DNA from: Apostichopus japonicus | Lineage: Eukaryota; Echinodermata; Holothuroidea; Aspidochirotida; Stichopodidae | Assembly: GCF_037975245.1 (NCBI RefSeq) | Contig: NC_092563.1 | Span: forward strand, 18,928,094 to 18,992,093 | Direction: 5' to 3' | DNA length: 64,000 bases | Made by a program: the position numbers and the translations under genes | Notes under the pieces: model-generated | Databases searched by the model: none | What the model was told of the DNA's origin: nothing | The model's input: the letters and a program-made list of their open reading frames with translations, nothing else | Shown: positions 27,483-39,090 of the stretch, one piece after another | How positions within the stretch are numbered: the stretch's first letter is position 1 | Layout of the letters: every line of letters starts with the position of its first letter

Positions 27483-27859
27483 GGATATCGTCGACACAGG
27501 TGTTCACTAGCCTTATCTAATTTCAACGTATACACTAACATAATGTTTACAAATACAGTGCAAAGTTTCGCCGTGGTGTAACAGTTTTGGTCTCTGATTA
27601 GCAAAAAAAAAAAATCACCAATTATGAATTTCTGTTCTTAAAAAAGCGTGACAACACCTACTTTTCTTCGGAAATTGGTTTTCAGTTCCTGTACATTGAC
27701 ATCCTCTTTTCATCTTGGACACAGGTGCTCACAAATTCATAATTAATTACGGTAGATCTTATCATAATTAGAGTGGTGTATACGTCCGAACGAAAATAAA
27801 ATAACCATTTTAGGAAAATAGTTCTACGTGGACATGGACTACATGGAGTGACTTATGGA

Positions 27860-27905
<46 letters not shown>

Positions 27906-28080
27906 TTTTCAGTCATTATTAATCTTTGAATGCTTGAAAGTTGAAGAGCATGAAATAAACTATCTATCATATATGGTGGCTAGGACATATGTCAGTTGAA
28001 AACGCCTGTCTGTGCTCGCTCCAGGGAATTAAAGTTGATGAATTTAGTGCATGTGTAACTCAACGGAGCAATTGATTATG
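27483..28080. other. Upstream of sensor exon B: no gene; (TA)n at 27864-27902
   Basis: Unique-looking AT-rich DNA with one TA microsatellite. Confidence 0.5.
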
Positions 28081-28082
28081 GA

Positions 28083-28395
28083 ATAATAATAATAATGATA
28101 ACATTCAGCATTTTTTTACGACGCTTAAGCGACCACAAATGTGGGTCGGAGAAACTCCAGCAAGTGCTAAAGGATTACAACTTACACGTCGGGTGGCTTC
28201 CAATTCAACATTTTTAACTCAAATGTGGAATGTGTTCAATTAAGAAAGTCATTTCAGATGGGAAAACCGCAGATTGCTCTTGGGATGAAAAACCCACCTT
28301 ACTATGACCCGGCAGGGTTTCGAACCCGGAGCCTCCCGATTGCTAAGCTTCATTGCCTCAAATACCACCGGCTTTATCCACGCGGCCACGTCACC
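28083..28395 (-). mobile_element. tRNA-like SINE, family C
   Basis: On the minus strand a tRNA-like head (GGCCGCGTGGATAAAGCCGG ... CTCCGGGTTCGAAACCCTGCC, about 28390-28308) is followed by a ~200-bp body with TTAAGCGTCGTAAAAA and an (ATT)n tail at 28083-28100. The body differs from families A and B. Confidence 0.6.
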
Positions 28396-28919
28396 GGTGT
28401 GAATGAAACATAAATGACAATGGAATGACTCTTAAAACGAGACGATGCCTGTAATGAACAAATGTGAGCTTTGGGCGGTCTCCTTTAAAGACGCACTCGC
28501 GTACAAGAAACCGGCGGCGCTGTTTGTCACTCACCGAAAAAGTTTTGTGCCAGTCACAAAAACCCGGATGTTAATTAAAGTACACACGGGTATACTACAG
28601 TACTATACCAAGTTCTGAAGTTAAAGGTGGGCTCGCTCGTAAATTCCTCGTAAATTCTGTCCTTCACACCACCCGATTCAAAAATAATATCAATACTACC
28701 CTCTACAGGTTCGTCGCTGTTGTCTCGTAATTCCTTAGCAATCCCGTTTTTGGCTAGTAAGCAATAAACGGGTTTGGCTACCTGAAGCGGTGGCCTTGAC
28801 GAAATTCCTGCATAGTTTCTTGTCTATGGCAGTGCCAGTAGTATGCGGTAAATTATTACACCGCGTTTTCGTGTAGTTTGTTAATACGTTCAGAACTGTT
28901 CAAGACTAGTGGGCTGTAC

Positions 28920-29065
28920 AGTAGGGTACACGTTGTCAGTCCGACACGTTTTCAGTCCGAAAATAAAATACACGTTTTTAGTCCGAAAAAACGAGTTTTC
29001 AGTCCGACACGTTCTCAGTCCGAAAATAAAATCCACGTTCTCATAAAATCCACGTTCTCAGTCGG
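28920..29065 (+). repeat. Minisatellite, CACGTTTTCAGTCCGAAAAT units, left member of inverted pair
   Basis: About five imperfect units of 22-27 bp (CACGTT-TCAGTCCGA, AAAATAAAAT). The same unit in inverse orientation fills 35285-35400. (TA)n follows at 29068-29142. Confidence 0.85.
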
Positions 29066-29079
29066 AGCTTAAATATATA

Positions 29080-29142
<63 letters not shown>

Positions 29143-29146
<4 letters not shown>

Positions 29147-30595
29147 GGTTGTTTCGGATAGAATAAGCTGAGGAAAAGGTGAAGAAAGTGTTTTCCCTCA
29201 AGGCAGTATGCTGTTTGCTAATTAATTTTTATACTCATATCCAGGTCTCGCATAAACCCCATGGGAGTCCGTGCACGGAGGGGGGGGGGGGGGGCGGGGG
29301 TAACCATTCCCTACATGCGCATGTATACGTTACGTTCGATTTATATATGTAAATCTGTAAATGTTTACATGCATCTCATAAAATTTGATTCGCTGTTCTT
29401 TTTATGTAGGTAACATTGAAAACGATATAATTAACATAAATGTTCAGTGACGGGATACAATATGAAAATAAATCTTTATTTGCACATAATAAATTATGTT
29501 CGTTACAAGTATATATGAGGACGCGATAACTTTTAATAATATTTTAATACCTACTTCTTTCTTTTTCTTTCTGGAATACACACGTCTACGCGGAAATATT
29601 ATATTCAAAACTGAAATAATTAGTCATATGATACAAACCATTTAGACACTTTCAAAATTAATCATCAAAAAAGACGATTTGTTTCTAAAAGATCTCTCTA
29701 CATTTTCCTTCAAAGCTTGCTTTGTATACCGTATATAGGCCATACTGAACCTTGCTCATTTTTATTAATAATATGCATATATGCAAAGCAGTGATAAAGC
29801 CATATGACGATATAAAATATCAATATGGAAAATTTATAAGAAAATTCCAAGAATAGATATATTTTCATCAAAGTATATTTACAATGCTTGTGATGATAAT
29901 AATAATAATAAAAAAATTGTAATAATCTAAAGAGACAGCAGAAAACCTCCCCGTTTATACCGTATTATGTTGAGTTTATATATTGCCTGTTGAATCACTT
30001 GAATGGCCAATATGAACATTTCTGTCTCAATAGATACATCTTACTGAGAGTACAAAGGCCGCACACATGAGTTTGAAATCTCTAAACACCATAAAAGACA
30101 ATTAAAAGGAACAACAAAAGGAACAACAAAGGAACAAAGGAACAACAAATGTGTTTCTTTAAACTGATCATTGTGTACAAATTATCAATCTTGATAGAAG
30201 CAACCACGGCTTCAAAATTCTACAATATTACAAAAAAAAGTCGCTCGCTTCAAGATTATTACTACCTCACAAAAAAAAATCATAGCCCGAGTTTAGTTCA
30301 TTTTGTGCGATTACTGAATTTTAATTGTTCCTCTTGTAAACATATAAGACGAAATGCACCATAATCCTCGGCTCCTCGGTCGAAGAGTCTTGTCAAGTCA
30401 AACTTAACGTTACGTTAATAAATGAATCAATTATTGCTTGCCAGTGTTTAACGACAGGGCTTTCTTATAGCCTTTTCTGAATTGCATACAAGATGACGGT
30501 TGTATTATTGCTTATACGTATTGTAGAAGATGTAGAAAAAAAGTATCGTATATGAACAAGATTATCGAGTTCGAGGGCGAGGGGGATATAAGAGG
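29143..30595. other. Intergenic DNA, no gene seen
   Basis: Contains a G16 run near 29279 and an AACAAAAGGAACAACAAAGG short tandem near 30105-30150. No recognisable coding sequence. Confidence 0.5.
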
Positions 30596-31250
30596 CAAGG
30601 GCGGCGGAAGCACTTTCAATCTGGGGGGGGGGGGGGCACCGACATCAAAGGGCACTTTGCAGAAATTCGATTGGACTGATGCAGCCTTATATTTAGTACC
30701 CTTTATAACTCTTATTGTATTATCTTATTTGCGTATACACATCACTCCATCAACGCCCCCACCCCCCTTCAAGGAAAATATGCATACTAGCACTGCAATA
30801 TCCAATGTGCAAATTGGGAAACAAGGAACAAGTTTTCTTTTGAGACAAAATGAGGTGAAATCATGCTAGTTGCTAATGTAGGAATCTTCCGAATAAGAGT
30901 TTATTTCTTGTTAATATGTTAACAAATTTTTTTCCATTCGAAATAGCTTTGAGTTTGACCCACAGAAATTCACTAAAAGTTAGGGGGGTAGCCAGGATTT
31001 GCAAATTTTATTCACGACTATCTGAGCGGAGCGCCACCATCGGTTGGCGCGGAGCGTACAAGAAATTTTTGGTTTTACAAACCCCTCAGATGGCCGGAAA
31101 CGGCCCTTCCCGAGTGTTCATTCTGGTTCCCTGGCCTCTTGCTAACTTGAGACACCTCAATTTTTATGTAGAAAAAAGGGCACATTTTTAACCTGAGGAA
31201 AAGTGGGGGGGGCACGTGCCCCCTGTGCCCCCCCGGTTCCGCCGCCCTTG
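30596..31250 (+). mobile_element. hAT-like non-autonomous transposon, 655 bp, with exact 8-bp target duplication
   Basis: Terminal inverted repeats CAAGGGCGGCGGAAGC ... GGTTCCGCCGCCCTTG are flanked on both sides by ATAAGAGG (30588-30595 and 31251-31258). An inverted, near-identical copy lies at 40251-40896. Inside are a G12 run and the CTGAGCGGAGCGCCACCATC core. No transposase frame. An 8-bp duplication plus CA-GGG ends is typical of the hAT superfamily. Confidence 0.88.
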
Positions 31251-31402
31251 ATAAGAGGGTGAGAAGGGGGTGAGAGGTGTAAGAGGGGAGAAGGGGTGAG
31301 GGAGTGTCCAAAATTACATCAGTTAAATGTTTGCTTTATAATCATTGCATTTAGAGGTCTTTATGATCACATTTTCAAACGTTCACGCCCCACCCTCCAC
31401 CG

Positions 31403-31436
<34 letters not shown>

Positions 31437-31703
31437 TCCCTGCTCCTAGTATCCCTGCTCCTAGTAGAATGTGTTCAATTGTAAAAATAACAATTTACCT
31501 AGTTTGACGTCAGGTCTACGAGTCTATGTGTGAGTCTGAAGGTTCAGTTTATGAATGGGGGGGGGGGGGTGACTTCCAAGGGCAGTGGTACACTTAACTT
31601 TGGTATGAAGGGGAAAACCACAAAATCACCTAAAACTGCCCCAACAATTGGACCTTCTGTGCATTTTGTACTACATATTCAAGTATTTGAATGTTGTTTT
31701 ATT

Positions 31704-31766
<63 letters not shown>

Positions 31767-31768
31767 CA
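31251..31768. other. Low-complexity intergenic DNA
   Basis: GAGGGGGTGAGAG-rich stretch, (AAT)n at 31405-31433, a G13 run near 31557 and (TA)n at 31713-31766. Confidence 0.6.
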
Positions 31769-32371
31769 GGTGCGTATCCGGGGGGCGTTGGGGGCGCGCG
31801 CCCCCCGGGTAAGGAAAAGAGGAGAGAAAAAAAGAGAAGAAAAAGGGAAAAGGAGGGGAAAAAAGAAAAGGAGGAGAGGAAGGAAGGGAAAAGAAAAAGA
31901 AAAAAGAGAGAAAAAGGAGAAAAGGAGGGAGTAGAAGATAGTCAAGACCTCGGGAAGAGAAAGATCCCTATTATATACACAGGGTAGCCAGTGACAGATC
32001 AAGGATTACGGAGGGGGTGTGCGCCTCACCCTACCCCTTACCCCGACAACTCCATTTTTGACGTTTCCGTTTTTCCTCTCTCACTAATGTACTTGAACTC
32101 GACCGAGTCGTCGGGGAACATAACGCATTTCGGGAACGGGGCGACCGCCCCCCCCCGAGCAAATTTTCTTTATGACATCGCTAGTAATTTCAAAAAAGAC
32201 AATGCTTAGATGCAACTTACAAGGCCTGGGAAGTGTCATTTCCAGCGATCTGGGAGGCATTTTCGGCCAAAATTTTTCTTGTACGCTTCGCGCCAACTCA
32301 TGGTGGCGCTTCGCTTAGATAGTTTGCCTACAGGCTTCGCCCTCCCTTGGCAATTACTCGCTACACGCCTG
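31769..32371 (-). mobile_element. Decayed hAT-like elements with the shared core
   Basis: The right end, read on the minus strand from 32371, is CAGGCGTGTAGCGAGTAATT and matches 17526-17788 through the GATCGCTGGAAATGACACTT core. The left side (31769) begins CAGGTGCGTATCCGGGGG with GGGGGCGCGCGCCCCCC and then a purine-rich AAAGAGAAGAAAAAGGG tract (31810-31935). Probably two truncated relatives side by side. Confidence 0.5.
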
Positions 32372-32472
32372 TTCGAATTTGTAAAGCAAAGAGCAGATAT
32401 AACATCATATCAATGAGCATTGATATGCATGTTCCACGATGTACAGCCTCAAAAACTGTCAATGTGTGTAGT

Positions 32473-32907
32473 CAAAGGCGTAGGAGCCAGATTGGATTTG
32501 GGGGCTGTAATGACTTGCCCGAAAAAAAAGCCAAAATTTTTCGCTCGCAAAGCGCGCATTCAGCATGTCGATGCCAATATCATATAGGCAAGATCGGTCA
32601 TTACATTGTATATGGCATCGTGTACCGCACGGTCCGTCAAAGTTGCACAGTATACCGCCGGATGCTAATGTAAACAACCAAATGTCTTATGTAGATGGAG
32701 AAAAAGCATACAGATCCATTTATGTCAAAACTCTCTTTTACAGTAGTAATGTCGGCCAAGCTTACAACTTTATTTCAATTACCAAGGAGATCATTTTAAG
32801 CTATTCATTGCTATTTATTTTTCTTTCAGAAGGTGCCCAAAAAAATGGGAAAACAATTGGGGGGGGGGGGGGCTGCAGCCCCCGCCTCCTACGGGACCTA
32901 CGCCTAT
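32473..32907. mobile_element. hAT-like element with GGCGTAGGAG ends
   Basis: Left end AAGGCGTAGGAGCCAG; right end GCCTCCTACGGGACCTACGCCTAT, preceded by GGGGGGGGGCTGCAGCCCCC. The ends are imperfectly inverted and related to those of 39709-41465. The target duplication is decayed (AGTCA versus AGTGA). Confidence 0.5.
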
Positions 32908-33360
32908 GAGTGAAGTGTTCGGTTTCGATATACCTGATATCGGAAATATCTGCTATTTTTCTGTTCCTTCAACCAAGTTTTGTAAAAGCCATTATAAGAG
33001 GTTGCAATATTTCTACACCAATAAATTAACTGTGTCGGAATTTTCCAAAATTTCCTCACCAACATTCTTCATCATACTTTCCTCTACTCGTTCAATTTTG
33101 ACCTGTCTGTTAGGGGTTCAAGGAGGTTTTTCTATATTGGTTGTCTATAGATTGAATTTTCTGCAACATTATGGGTATGTTTTCAAGTGATTTTATTCAC
33201 GAGAAAAGTTAATTTTCAAATTCTCAACAAGTAATGGGCTTAAAACCTTGAAAAGTGGTGCTTTCGGATACTGTGGGCCGTGACGTAGAATAACCTACAA
33301 AAGCAATGATCCATAGAACATGCAATGAGGTCGAACATGATGTGTGACTGGTGACAATCT
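32908..33360. other. Intergenic DNA, nothing recognised
   Basis: No repeat or gene signal that I can support. Confidence 0.4.
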
Positions 33361-33399
33361 TCAAAAAGGTTATGGATACTTGGTTCTCAGGCAAAAGTG

Positions 33400-33562
33400 T
33401 ACATCTGGTTGCTCATTTTCAAGCCCGAGAAGTGCCATTTCCGGTGATCTGGGGGTATCAAAACCAGAAATTTTCTTGTACGCTCTGCGCCAACCGATGG
33501 TGACGCTCCGCTTAGATAGTAATTCGCGCCCCCCGGGTTAGAAAATCCTGGATACGCGCCTG
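33400..33562 (-). mobile_element. hAT-like element end with shared core
   Basis: On the minus strand from 33562: CAGGCGCGTATCCAGG, then CCGGGGGGCGCG and the CTAAGCGGAGCGTCACCATC core, then AGATCACCGGAAATGGCAC. The other end was not located. (TA/CA)n follows at 33563-33630. Confidence 0.5.
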
Positions 33563-33595
33563 ATATATATATACACACACATATATATACACACA

Positions 33596-33628
<33 letters not shown>

Positions 33629-33631
33629 GAG

Positions 33632-34853
33632 TAGGTTGGCGTCTATCTTGGCGCAGAGTGCTCTATGTCCATTGAACAGAGCGTAATATATGTTGATACT
33701 AGATGAGACTAGTGGAACACTAGTAGTTGTTACTCGGAGTTTCACGCGTTATAGCGATCTTCAGACAACTGGTAGCTTCAAGATATGATATGATATGATA
33801 CACCTCGTATTACGCTTCCACCCGAAGGTGCTTCAGCAGACTAAGGAAATCCTTAGTCGGAAATTATTGAGGTTCCAAGTTTTTGTGCGTGGAAGGACAC
33901 CGGCGAATCTCGCCTTCTCTTTTCGAATAGTGCCCTGAAGTAACGAGGCAGGGGTGTGTAATCCTGCTCCCGGGACCACAATTTAACGTCCCCTCCGAAG
34001 GACGTGAGTACCGCTTTCCACGTGTAGCCACTTTCCTACCACGAGAAAGGAGCGGGGTGAAAATTGGTGTCAGTGTCGACACCGAGGTTTGAACCAGGGT
34101 AGCTTCAAGTTATGCTCCATGAATATATAGGATCCTCGTCGGGATTACCGGGGATTATGCGGTTGTTGGTGTATTGTTTTGCCGGTGTATTCTCTTTTGC
34201 GTCCGTTCTGTTGGTGGGTTTGTAAGACTTTCTTCGGTGTTCGGCTGTTGGTGTATTCTCTTTTTTGCGTCCGTTCTGTTGTTGGGGTTTTTTGCCTTCC
34301 TTCGGTGCTCGCTCCTTAGGTGTGTGTGGTTCTCTTGGCGGTGTTTGGTGGTTGGACTGGAGTTGTTTATGTAGAACTTGTTTTCGTGGCGACACTTCGA
34401 TATGAGCTCTGGGCGTTTGTTCAGGAGGGTCCGTTTGTCTGCGTTGATAATGATGAGTTTTTCAGTGAGACAGAGGTTGCACCGCTTCGACTCGTTGCTG
34501 TAGGCTTTGGCTCTGCTGGCGATCGACCAATTGATAGTGAATGGCTGGTTGTTCTTTTTCAGCTGCCAGATGTGCTTCGAGAGTTCCTTTGCGTTTTGGT
34601 GTTTTTCGTGGTTGAGCGACATCTTGTGGTTACCGTATCTGAGCTTGAAGGGGGGTTCTGTAAGGCCGATGTATGTCTTGCAGTTGTCGGTGGTTTTCAC
34701 TTCGGCCTTGTATATGATGTTAGATGCCTGGCAGTTTCCATTTAGTGGGCATGTGTCCTTTTTTCGGCAGGTGCAGGCTTCCTCTTCTTTCGATGTGTGG
34801 GTGGCTGCTATACGTTTGTTGTGTCCTTTGATGATGCTGGCGATGTTGGGCAT
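33632..34853 (-). pseudogene. Penelope-like element 2 (GIY-YIG part plus 3' region), split by a SINE
   Basis: The minus-strand frame 34853-34155 contains [15 protein letters not shown], then YIGLTEPPFKLRYGNHKMSL, KELSKHIWQLK and CNLCLTEKLIII. This is a well-known GIY-YIG-type C-terminus of Penelope-like retroelements. The RT is missing; a (TA)n tract at 34860-34965 replaces it. The end of the frame contains two tandem ~85-bp units (34170-34330). The 3' region (33632-33782 and 34098-34150) includes TCTGAAGATCGCTATAACGC and is interrupted by the SINE at 33783-34097. Confidence 0.75.
33783..34097 (-). mobile_element. SINE-like element, family D, with exact 12-bp target duplication
   Basis: A 315-bp insert is flanked by GGTAGCTTCAAG on both sides (33771-33782 and 34098-34109). 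On the minus strand it begins CCCTGGTTCAAACCTCGG (a B-box-like start, so the tRNA head is probably cut) and ends with (TATCA)n. The body has TCGGAGGGGACGTTAAATTG and GGTCCCGGGAGCAGG. It sits inside Penelope-like element 2. Confidence 0.75.
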
Positions 34854-34857
34854 GCAA

Positions 34858-34969
<112 letters not shown>

Positions 34970-35284
34970 ATTGAGACCTTCGTCAGCAATACTTGGCAGT
35001 CGAATGAAAAGTACAAAATGTAACACAATGAAAGTATGACGCTAGGCAAGTGTAAATTGCATTGATGGAATTAGTACCAAATAAACCATGACTATACAGG
35101 AAGCGGATTAAGGAGCAAAGAACAGATTACATATGTTTGTAACTTATACTTGTTAAGGGGCCGGCGATGTGAGACATAATACGAAAATTCAATCGATTTC
35201 TTTACTATCAGTTCGGGCTGTCACCGTTTATTGGTGGTATTATGGCATTAAAACTGCATGCTTTCATTCTTCAACTGAAAATGT

Positions 35285-35410
35285 GTATCTCATTTTCGGA
35301 CTGAAAACGTGTATTTCATTTTCGGACTGAAAACGTGTATTTCATTTTTCGGACTGAAAACGTGTATTTTATTTTCGGACTGAAAACTTGTCGGACCGAG
35401 GGGTGTACCC
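35285..35410 (-). repeat. Minisatellite, right member of inverted pair
   Basis: Five units of TTTCGGACTGAAAACGTGTA type, the reverse complement of the unit at 28920-29065; the outer ends also correspond (GTCGGAC-GA ... GTGTACCC). The 35411-35941 stretch after it shows no gene. Confidence 0.85.
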
Positions 35411-35941
35411 CCCTTTACTGCGTGTAGGCCTTTATACAATAATACAAAGCTGAAAGTTTCTCCTTGATCGAATTTCCCCAACCTCGCCAGCCTTGAATTA
35501 GAGGGTGGCCAAGCGACTGCTTCACAGTCATAGCTACTATCGAACAAAATGGACGAAAGCAATTTATCTCAATCCGGAGATGCAGATGTATCAATAGCTG
35601 CAGATCCAACGGTTTGTGAATGTCGCACGACCTGTTGACGAAAGTCTGGGAAAAGTGCTTGCCCCTGTCGTATGTATGATCTCTTTTGTTCAGCTACGTT
35701 CATTTACTTTCTCTTGAATACGCCTCCATGTTTAGCAACCTTTCGTGCTTCAAATTCCAATCTCGATACTGTGTTACTGCAATCTGGCTGTATTCAAAAT
35801 ACGTACGAAAACACTGTGCTAACTACCTATCAACTTGAATATCCACAAAACTGACCAACGTACAGTAAACCATGGAGGTAAAAACACCTCCATGAGTAAA
35901 CAAACGTACATCACCCGCGGCCATAGCGTTCACAATACACT

Positions 35942-37455
35942 GAGAATCCCTATATATAAAAAGGACCCCTTAAACATAAGAACCAATCCCTGATATCACA
36001 TAAAAGGGTAAAATCACTATCATGTCCCAGGGTTCACTGAAAAGATACGGTCGCGTTACCTTAGGTGATTCGGGTGGGTATGATTGAAAACAACCTATAG
36101 GCTTGTCTAAAAGGATTTGTCCTGCAATGAGGATCCCAGTTTGTTGAAAGATAACTAACCAACAGTGAAAAATATAACGTTGAAAAAATGGCAAAGTTTC
36201 CCAGTTTTTTCTCCATCAAGTTTAAATAAAGCCCAACAAGGTATGAACCAACATAAAAAGGGCCTTTCTATAACTACGTACAAATGTCATCTGTATGCAT
36301 AGTAGGAATTTGATATATCTATATTTTAGTATTTGTAATTCTTTAACCCAGTTTGTATATTGGAAATGCGTTTAAGTCCGATATTAATAGAGATATTAAC
36401 CTAATACTTAATATTAAGTCACGAAGCTGCATGAAATTTGCAAGTCATTTGTTAAAAGTTACAACAACAAGAACAAAAAACAGATATATTAACGAAAAGG
36501 TCACATGGGTGAATTATTTAAATAAAAAATACATAAAAAGGGAAGAACGAAACAGCACATAACAAACAACAGAAAAGCAATTACGAAATATAAACAAGCT
36601 AATCTAGACCTCAAGACTAGCTAAATTAATTCCTATAATGACAATACCTAAAGGTATATAGCATCACTAGGAATGAAGAGGAAAACCGCTTCGTATGCGC
36701 CTGTTGTTATAATTATGAGGATTTGGTTAAATCTGTGTTTATTCTTACAAATAAAGACTATAAGCATGCTAGTTTTAAAAAACTATTAAAATCCATATTA
36801 GATGAAAAGCTCTATGGAGGCTGTTTTTCCAAGGTCATATTGACAATCGACAGAAGTCAAATATTGAAACCATATATAGAAGAAATCCTATGGCATTTAA
36901 AATAAACCAACTTTTTTTTTAAAATAAAAATATAGAAAAAAAATCCATAACCAATAATGTTCTGTAGAAGATTCATATATTCATATCAGGGCTGATTTGT
37001 TTGTCTTTTGTCAGTTTGTATTTGAGATACGGAAGTTTGCATTCTCCTTTTGCCTATATTTTTCACCCTTTTTTATTTTAGGTGAAACAATATTTACCAT
37101 AATTAAATTTCCAATCTTGGGAATGGAGAAGACTTTCTTTGAGTTGTACTGGTATTTTACAGTGGTCTATATATTATACCTCGTTTGATGAGATATCAAG
37201 GATAGCATGAAACTGTATGGTGACCTCACATTTCAATGGCAATATAATGTGTAAATGTAAATGTGTAAATACGGCACGTGAGACATTTGACTTTTTCGAA
37301 ACAGGAATTTATAACAGACTTCCAGGTAGATGGAATGGATCCATTTCTAAAGCATAAGAACACTTAAGATTACAAAGATTGTGTGAACAATGAAGGGGGT
37401 TAAGTAGACATCCTACACCCAGAAAGGAGTCTAAAGTTTAGTGGAAAGACAACAG
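35942..37455 (+). repeat. 1.45-kb direct duplication, copy 2
   Basis: Partner of 22850-24305. It also ends GGAAAGACAACAGTATA, then a TA repeat and Penelope-like sequence, but here the Penelope sequence is in the opposite orientation to copy 1. Confidence 0.88.
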
Positions 37456-37484
37456 TATATATATATATATATATATTTATAGAA

Positions 37485-38105
37485 AAGATAAGGACAACAT
37501 GTAATGCCTTTAAATCCAACATAATATTAAGAATAGATACAACTACACGCTACACAAATTTTCGTCAGGTGTAAAAAGAGTGATTGAAATCACGTCAGTC
37601 TACCATACGCCTCCAGACTGCTCAAAGTGCTTGAACCCGGAAAGAAAAGCCATATCCCTATTGAGACCATGACAGTGTGAACGTACTCTAAGGATCAATT
37701 CGACTTCCTTCAAGCTTCTCTTATTATGGTCAGACAGATTATCCAGGATTGTGGCAAACTTTATAGACAGTCGATATTGTGTTGTGGAAGATTAAAATGT
37801 TCAGCCACTGGAAAACTGGCTTTGTTGAGTTTGAGATATTGCTTCAAAATCAACATCCATTCATTTTTGACTAGCCTAATGAATGGATCGACCTGGTCGC
37901 TGTGCGTAAGAACAAAGGGAATACGATTCTCTTTCACTTCCCTATGTTGATTTCTCCCTGGGAATTCTACAGATCTTATTAAGAGTTCTTTTCAATAATT
38001 TGTAGGGATAATTGCAATCAAGTATTAGTGACCAATTAGGGTGGTTGATTGACTACGAAATTGTACAGGATCAGAACAGATGCGTTTGTTCTGGATGGAA
38101 TAGTT
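37485..38105. pseudogene. Penelope-like element 3, inverted tail (37485-37960, minus) and start of plus-strand part
   Basis: Reverse complement of 24850-25400 with few changes: the minus strand carries the EHFNLPQ---DCLKFATIL region. The plus strand from 38035 has GGGTGGTTGATTGACTACGA, matching the start of the fragment at 24915. The match breaks at about 38105, where LINE sequence is inserted, and resumes at about 39090. Confidence 0.65.
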
Positions 38106-38126
38106 TATCCCAGCAAATCTATAGAT

Positions 38127-38255
38127 TAGTTTAGTTTAGTAGAAAAAAGGGATCAAGAGGGACAGTCAAGTCCCCATCAAGGACCCTATAGGAGAGAAAA
38201 AAACAAAGTAACTGAAGACACAAACACCCAGACCCTATTACAATGCTTAAAGTGC
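38127..38255 (-). mobile_element. CR1/L2-like LINE 3' end, copy 1
   Basis: On the minus strand: AAGCACTTTAAGCATTGTAA, CAGTTACTTTG, TCCTTGATGGGGACTTGAC, ending in a (CTAAA)n-type tail. Same 3' end as at 38757-39090 and 46620-46735. Confidence 0.75.
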
Positions 38256-38757
38256 TTTGATTTTGAGACAATAAACTATGCATGTTGGTGGCAACTTCCA
38301 TTTAAACTAAAAGGTTTGTATGCGACTGCATTAAAACAATGTTGAGCCAGTCATGCGCGCGGTCTGCGCGAACTTGTTATTGATTGACAATCTTAATCGT
38401 GTGAGTTCCTTCAATATCTACAATATGTTACAGTTAGTACGGGTACTATATTTTAATTGAGCAAGATAAGCGTTTATATAACTTGATCGGAGCTATAAAC
38501 AGATATAAGTTAGAAGTAGTATATATAGTCGACTAGATATTTTGTGTGTATTTGTTATATGCACCCGAACAGCGTGTGTACGCCTTTGGGGAGTCCAAAG
38601 TTTGTAAACAAGGGTCCCCAGTAGTTCAGCCATATGGTTTTAGATGTGAAAAGTTAGCGTGGCTTGGTCTGCTCTACTTTAGCTAGTATCTATAGGTACG
38701 TGACACTAAAAGTGCTTAATTTTAAGCGGGAAGTATTTCATTTTCAAAATCTATGAT
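38256..38757. repeat. 500-bp dispersed duplicate, copy 2
   Basis: Same orientation as 13772-14279, nearly identical. It lies exactly between two LINE 3' ends, with no extra bases. Confidence 0.9.
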
Positions 38758-39090
38758 AGTTTAGTTTAGTTTAGTAGAAAAAAGGATCAGGAGGGACACT
38801 TAAGTCCCCATCAAGGACCCTATAAAGAGAGGGAAAAAACTGAAGACACAAACACTCAGACCCGATTACAACGCTTAAAGTGCTTGTCCAAAGCATTCTT
38901 AAACCCATTGACACTACTTGCAAGTACAACTTTCTCAGGCAAACCGGTCCACTCATTCACAACCCTATTAGAAAAAAAAAAAGTTATGCCGAATATTAAT
39001 CCTTCTTTGTGACTTTTGGAGTTTAAGACAATGACCTCTGGTACAACTACTATTTGCAAAACATGAAAAACTCGGTAAAGGAATGGAACA
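38757..39090 (-). pseudogene. CR1/L2-like LINE 3' end with C-terminal coding fragment, copy 2
   Basis: The minus-strand frame reads FSNRVVNEWTGLPEKVVLAS then NGFKNALDKHFKRCN, a typical LINE ORF2 C-terminus (NRVV--WN-LP--VV-A-S...FK--LD). It ends in a (CTAAA)n-type tail. The RT core is absent. Confidence 0.8.

Noticed and set aside
34174-34745. Plus-strand frames over Penelope-like element 2
   Set aside because: The minus strand carries the recognisable GIY-YIG protein; the plus frames are shadows.
36353-36905. Small frames inside the 1.45-kb duplicate
   Set aside because: Not conserved in the other copy, where indels break them.
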